The notes under the pieces are model-generated. The model had not been told where the DNA came from, ran no database searches, and saw only the letters and a program-made list of their open reading frames with translations. Positions 58,061 through 64,000 of a stretch of 64,000 nt of DNA are shown one piece after another. This DNA is from Corythucha ciliata (lineage: Eukaryota; Arthropoda; Insecta; Hemiptera; Tingidae). Within the stretch, counting starts at the first letter, position 1. Every line of letters begins with the position of its first letter. Made by a program: the position numbers and the translations under genes. The stretch spans positions 40,218,198 to 40,282,197 of the forward strand of contig CM075937.1 in the NCBI GenBank assembly GCA_038030265.1, read 5' to 3'.

Positions 58061-60925
58061 GCTCTGGAACGTGGGTAGTAACCGCGGAGGAAAACAAACA
58101 TTCAGTTCTGGCATTAGAGTGAAAGAGAGAATTACATTTTTGTATCACTCCAATACGTGAATTGATTTTCAACTAATTCCCCCCACCGACCCATCCACCC
58201 TCCTCCAATATATGCCGGCGGCGTGTTAAGAAGATTAGAGAAAACAAATGATGATAGAAGTTCTCTCGCGCACGATTTCAAAGATGGAAAAGAAAAGTTT
58301 CAACTATTAAAAGGAGAGGAGGGCGGGGTGAGGCCATGTGTTTCGGCGGTGCCGGAAAGAGGAGCCCTTTCACCTCTTACCCCCCCTCCCGTTAGTGAAC
58401 GTGTTAAAATGAAATGGGCTTTCTTTTTTGGCATTAGCGATTTGCGTCATAAAGTACTCTGTACGAACACACGTTTTGCCTGTATGTGAACGATAATTAC
58501 TAGCTCTAAAAGAAAATGATTAAGTGCTAGTAACCCTCACCCCCTCAATCTGTCACTCAGTTCGTGCAGCCCTGCAAAGTGAGGAAAACCGCCGTCTTTT
58601 CGATGTCCGAAGTTTCGAACGCGGTGCTAAAAGGGAAGGATGACGACCAAAAAAAAAGCACCGCACCGTCTTCAGCATCACGTACCAATTTTTTTTTTCA
58701 ATATCAGAAGTTTTCCTCATTCTCCTTTGCTTCCTCATCTTCTTCTTCTTCTTCTTCTTCGACTTCTTCAAGGGCTTCGACGGTGGCTGGGCATTAAGTG
58801 GTCATTTACTACGGTTACCGTTTGCCGGCAATGTTTTCAGCGCCGCTAGTAACCCTCTCGTGTGGGCCATAGGGTGAGGGGTGAGAGGAGGTTAAAGGCC
58901 GCTCGGTTTTGAGATCGATCCTTGCCGTTTCCATGCCGACCCCTCTTCTCTGTAGTGGAGACCCTTTTACCTGTCTCTTTTATTTTATTTTTCGTAGTGT
59001 CTGCGGTCATATGTTGGAAGCCGGTTGCTCAATTTTCCTAGATGAATACTGCCGGTAGTTGAAAATTCACTCAATCCTTCACTCTGTAGTTTTAATGGAA
59101 CGGGGGAGTATTTGAGCGCTGGGAAGACCCGGGTACAAACAATGCGTTGGAAATGCACTAAATAATGCCAACATTTGTTCCATAAAACGCCTAATCTTCC
59201 TCTTCATTTAATTTTGAAAAAACTGAGGATTTGGCTTCTTATATGTATACATGATTTTGGTAATTTGCTACCATCTTCGTCGTCCCCTCCGGCTCCAAAA
59301 AGGTATTAAATTGTCGAACAAGTCCATATAAGGTTACCTTTTTAAGACAATATGACTAAACCCAGTGCCGGTGGGTTAATGGTGCGGAAAGGTTAGGGAG
59401 CAAGTAACCTTAGACAGCAAATTATTTTCTCTCTTTCTACCGCTATTTCTCTCTCTCTCTTCGGATGTTCGCTCCTCTTTGTTTTGTTTTTTTCTGCGTT
59501 ACCTTACACAGAGTTCTAAAGATGAGATGAAATGTTGGTGAAGGGGTGAGTAGAGGTGTTGGGGGAGGGGTGCTGCCCACTTGAGGATCTCGGTTTAAAT
59601 TCCTCGGATAGTACTGAAGTCAAGATGGTGCGGATTGTGGAAGAAGAGTCGAGGGGGATAGTCGTATCAAATAACGCTGCGACAAGAGCCAGCATTTTAA
59701 CGATGCAAAATAAAAAAAAGGTATTCCGTTTCAAAAAGTGAAAAAAAAAACATCTCGCAAACACGACATTCACTTCCATCATGCTAAGCGTTTGAAAGGC
59801 GGAATTAATGATATTTTGACTATTCGAAAGTCAACCGCCTCCCTTGTTAGAGACGGGCGTTTTTTTATTTCTACCCTCCTGTAATTACACAAGCCAAATT
59901 TCATGACTTTTACCCGCAGAATAACGGCGAGAGGTCTGGATTGTAAGTTTAACATAATGCGCAAGGATTTTTTACCGCAGTGGGGCGGGGGGGGGGAAGG
60001 AAATGTCCGAGGAACAACATCGCACGTCGAAGGTCGAATGTAATGGTAAAGAGGTGAGGGAGGGGGGACACCTACATTTTTTTCTTCCTTCTTTTTCTTG
60101 CATTAAAATTCGTGGAGCTCTAAATCAGATTGCACACGTTCTAGTTTACCTTTCTATTTCTAGTTCCCCCAACCACTCACCACAACCACTCATTGGATTA
60201 TCATTGCATGCCGGCGCGACTAATGAGCAATACGTGGGCTAGTTTAAAATTGTTTATGACTAACTAATTTCAATTTGATTTAGGTCCTGAGAAGTTCATT
60301 AAAACGATGGAAATTCTTGTTTAAACATAAAGAACTTAAATGATAAGGAAATGAGGTGATTAAAGACGACTTGAAAAATGTCTACACAAATGTTACGCAA
60401 GCTAATTTCCTTTCCCGAGGATTTTTCATTACTGTCGTCCATGTTTTCTCTTTAGCATATTTTTTTCGTTCGATAACTCCTATACGTTCGTGTATCGTAT
60501 ACCATCTTAAGGAGAAGGCAACTTCATTTATAAACTGACGTAACCGCACCATCCCCCCACCATTGTCCGATTGATCCAAAGTAACTTCGGGTTCCTTGTA
60601 AACTGAATCAAAGAGAAAGTGTATATCCTTCCGTTGTCCTTAAAACCGCCGAAGGCAACGCGAGGCGTATCACTTTGTTTACTTTTTCTTTGAAGAAAGT
60701 ATTTCGGGGTGGTCATAGAGGCTAATAACGCTACGAAACTTTTTTCTTCTCTCTCTCTCTCTCTTCCAGCAACCCAAAGGCCAACGTTCTTTCAGATGCG
60801 GATCTAGTGGCAGTGCGTAATTGCCCACCCCCCTCGCCTACCAAAGGTATGAACTGGAGGTGATTCTGCTGTTTTCAGTGGAGAATTGATCAGTAGGCCT
60901 GAGATTGTGTGGATCGCACCTTTAG
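58060..60925. other. unique region, no gene supported
   Basis: Contains a TTC-rich run at about 58735-58775 and a CT run at about 60748-60768 but no exon I can support. Confidence 0.35.
60694..60740 (+). repeat. short dispersed repeat, copy 1
   Basis: GAAAGTATTTCGGGGTGGTC then AGAGG and AATAACGCTACGAA; nearly identical to 61683-61727. About 45 bp. Confidence 0.75.
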
Positions 60926-60994
60926 AAATTCATGGCTAAAATTTTTAAAAAGTACTAATTCACATCTAATTGAGAAAAAACGTTCATTCGCAGA

Positions 60995-61640
60995 TCAAAT
61001 TGAGAAAAATAGCCGCAAATTACAAGTTTCTGGTCTTTATTTTCGCGAAGTTGTGATTTTCAGGGGTTTTCTCTTTTTGTTAGAGAAAGATATAGCGGAA
61101 TCTGGACTACGACAGCGCCCAAATTCTGACAAATAACAGTGAAATTGCACTTTTTGGAGCTGAACATCCAAGAAATTTGAGGTTTACTGGCTGAATATTT
61201 GCGTTAAGCTTGTAATCTATAAATATTCACTTAGTTGCTAAGTTGCTAGTTTCCGATGTTTACTTTACCAAAATTACGCGAGGCTGCTTTATTTATTTAT
61301 TTTATAGTGATCGCGAAAAATTTAAAGCTAAATTTCCGCGAAATTGCACGTTTCGTGGCCTTTTTTTTAGTGGGCGTAGGACATGGGCTGGCCGTCCCCA
61401 GCGTCGCTCACACAGCCTGACCATTACCCAGCGCGAATAATGTGAAGTTTATTTACTGATTTTCAACGAATTTGAAGGTTTTTGGTTTTAACTCTAGCGA
61501 AGATGCAAGTTTCTGGTCTAATTTTTAGCAAAATCGCCCGGTCACAATTTTAAAGAAATAGAAAGTTTCGGTGCTAAATATCCGTGAAATTGCCAATTTA
61601 CAATTGTTTTTTGTGAGCTCAGGCCAGTTTTTTGCGGGCT
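60995..61640. repeat. degenerate array, family C
   Basis: ACTTGCAAGTTTCTGG-type units with GC-rich blocks near 61070 and 61370 (GCCGTCCCCAGCG). Confidence 0.72.
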
Positions 61641-61682
61641 CTAACCAAAAAAGCACTCACTGAGGAAAAATCTGATCACATA

Positions 61683-61727
61683 AAGAAAGTATTTCGGGGT
61701 GGTCAGAGGTAAATAACGCTACGAAGC
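61683..61727 (+). repeat. short dispersed repeat, copy 2
   Basis: Second copy of the repeat at 60694-60740, same orientation. Confidence 0.75.
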
Positions 61728-61949
61728 TTGACGAACACCAAGGAGCTCCCAGCGAAACCCAGCTACATCCACCCACCTGTGGTGGCGGGTTTTTCTCCCA
61801 GCTACTGGCCGACGAAGGCCCCACCTTCCTGCCATCTACCTCGCCCGGGTGAATTCTTACAGGAGGGCGTAGAGGGCTTAGCACCTTAATTGGCTGCCCT
61901 TGAACTCCTGGTGAGCGCGGCAGAACCATATCCCTGTCCTCACCCTAAC

Positions 61950-62440
61950 AGCAGGAGCAGAAGGTCGGCTGCAGCAAGCGCAAGGGCGCTAACCAAACGG
62001 CGGCCCAGAGGATCTTCAAACAGCGTCAAGGTACGTTCGCAGGTGACCCCGACTTCGGCCTGGAAGATCCACAGACAGCGTCGAGGGACGCTCACAGACG
62101 GCCCCGACGTTCTGGGATAAGCGCAAGGGCACTAACCAACCGTCGGCCCCAGAGATCTGCGGCCAGCGCCAGGGTGCTAATCGAACTTCGATCAGGAGGA
62201 CCTACAGTCAGCGTCAGGGGACGCTCACCGACAACCCCAACAATCTGTGGACAGCGCAAAGGCACTAATTGACCGTCAGCCACCAAGATTTGCGGCAAGC
62301 GCAAGGGCGCAAACCGACCGTCAAACCACAGCGCCAACAGACAGCGTCAAGGGACGCTTCTCACCCGTCGGCCACGACCCAGCAAACAGCTCGAAGGGGC
62401 GCTAGCAAGGTCGTCAGCCGCGGGCTCCAGACACGAATCC
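61950..62440. repeat. GC-rich tandem repeat
   Basis: About 55-60 bp units alternating CAGCGTCAAGGGACGCTCAC and AGCGCAAGGGCGCTAACCGA blocks, with a dyad (CAGCGT...ACGCT) in each. Most GC-rich stretch of this flank. Frames on both strands are open but repetitive and not called. Confidence 0.75.
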
Positions 62441-62689
62441 AGGACGCCTAACCTTCGAGGCGCTCATGTCCGGAAGAACGACTAACCTCTCCAAGAAGAC
62501 CTTCCATCGTCTTCCGGAAGACACCACTTTCATTTCATTCATTTAATTAAACACCGGCTATAACATCTTTCTTCATCTATCGATCACATAAACGTTTAAC
62601 TGACCTCCTAATGCTGTAAGAAAAAAACACAGTTGGCAATCCTACTCAGACCCAGGGCTTGCCGGCTACGAAAGGCGGCGTCATAGGCT

Positions 62690-63150
62690 GACGACGAGAG
62701 TAATATATGCCGTACCTCCAAAATAATTTCGACATGTTTATAGGCAAGTATCACCGAAATTGCAATCTGCAGGGCTTTTTTTCCCGCGTCCACGGCGGGT
62801 CCAGTCGGCACAGAGAGAGCCCAAAGATTGATAAAAACCGCAAAATTACCTAAATTATATGAAGCTGAATATCGGTGAATTTTCCCGCGAAATGGACAGT
62901 TTCGAGTCTCAATATCATCTCCTTTCCTCAATTTCAATCGCAAACGAGCGCAAATGTTTTCAATTTTAGCCGCAAGTGAGCGCTTGGACTCAATTTTAAC
63001 CGCAAATTAGCGCTTTTTACTCAGTTCTATAGCCGCGTATCCGTAACTTTCCCCAAAACAGCACATTATTTATAACGAGCTTTATCGTAAGAACCAACAA
63101 AAAACTGAGGGAATAGTGATTTTCTTCAATTTTAGCCGCGGTGGTTCCTC
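62690..63150. repeat. families C then A (reversed)
   Basis: Family C to about 62920, then reversed family A (TTTTAGCCGCAAGTGAGCGC) to about 63150. Confidence 0.65.
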
Positions 63151-64000
63151 TTTAAGCCGTCCACCAAGACCAAGGGACAAAGCGAAACGTCGACTTGCGT
63201 CAACTTTCCTACCCAACCCATCACATACCCCACGCAAGAAAATAATTTTCTTGCGTTGGAGCACAACTAATAAATGAACCCGTTTTCCAGCCAAATATTG
63301 ACAAATTAGACAATTAATCAAATAAATAGATAGTAAGAGTAAGTCAAAAATGGATTATCTGCAGGCAGTGTCAATACTGTGGAAACCTTGAAAGGAGAGG
63401 GTGCCTGCCTGAACTATTCATGGTATACAATGAATTCAACCAACTTCCACTAACTTCGTTAAACACTGAATGACCTCCCCCCCACCCATTATTAACGACG
63501 GCAATGCTTGCAAGCTTCCAAAGCACGCGCGCCATTTAATTTAACGCACATACAGCCTACTTTAAGGACTCAGTTATAACGCTCGTGTTGCTGTGGGGGC
63601 CATTCAAACATGGAGTCAAAAATATCTTTATACACGCGAACTCGATCCCAATTCGGTACGTGAACAAGATTAGAACGCCTCTGGTACCCGTTGTCATTAA
63701 TCAAAAGATAATTTTTACCGAAGAAATTTCACGCAGTCCCCACCTCAAGGCCCCTCTCGTTACATCGTAACACACCTCATTTTCTGCTCGTAGATTCAAA
63801 AGCGAGAAAACCCTTTCAAAGTTCATATACGCGTAATATACCATTCCCCCTTCACCCTTATCACCCAGAGGTTCCCCGTCGACTTTCTTCATCTATAATT
63901 TTACGACCGCAATAATTTTCGCCTATCTCAAGTATTCGAGCCTTGGTTTCTTCACAGTGACTATCGCTCTAGCCAGATGTCATGCACTCAGCAGAGACCA
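63150..64000. other. right edge, no gene supported
   Basis: Nothing recognisable; a C run at about 63477. Confidence 0.35.

Noticed and set aside
1..64000. tRNA and rRNA genes
   Set aside because: Scanned for anticodon-arm and B-box type sequence and for long GC-rich conserved stretches; none convincing. A tRNA scan would be decisive.

Overview
This is a eukaryotic, almost certainly arthropod, genomic window. It holds a nearly complete Shank/ProSAP scaffold gene on the minus strand: 17 coding exons between 52255 and 12858, all in phase, with GT-AG introns from under 100 bp to about 16 kb. The left edge carries the 3' end of a yellow/major royal jelly protein gene on the plus strand. The yellow family points to an arthropod; nothing visible fixes the order.

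Layout: 1-462 is the yellow 3' exon with one apparent frameshift. 672-1546 is an unrecognised five-exon plus-strand gene with 65-82 bp introns and a poly(A) signal. 1547-11550 is intergenic: degenerate short-period arrays and MITE-like inverted repeats. About 11640-12039 is the 3' end of a second unrecognised plus-strand gene with one apparent homopolymer frameshift, convergent with Shank. 12858-52255 is Shank, encoding in order an N-terminal SPN-type domain, ankyrin repeats, SH3, PDZ and a proline-rich region with two Homer-type PPXXF motifs. No SAM domain is visible; the reading frame meets TAA inside a possible splice donor. Beyond 52261 there is upstream Shank sequence or intergenic DNA with no gene I can support.

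Most non-coding DNA is degenerate arrays of short AT-rich units of about 20-36 bp. I sort them into five families (A-E). They lie in both orientations, within introns and between genes, and several share a core like CGCGAAATT. Set among them are transposon relics: a broken hAT transposase (38480-39350), a SINE-like insertion with a 14-bp target duplication (18327-18508), a MITE nested in one arm of a large palindrome (40175-40644), an inverted-repeat element with a hammerhead-ribozyme-like core (37798-38017), and several TTAA- or TTA-flanked palindromic elements.

I saw no rRNA, tRNA or CRISPR. Gene models rest on reading splice sites and phase by eye; I ran no searches. Names rest on motif recognition (Shank, yellow, hAT); the other two genes are coding by structure only.
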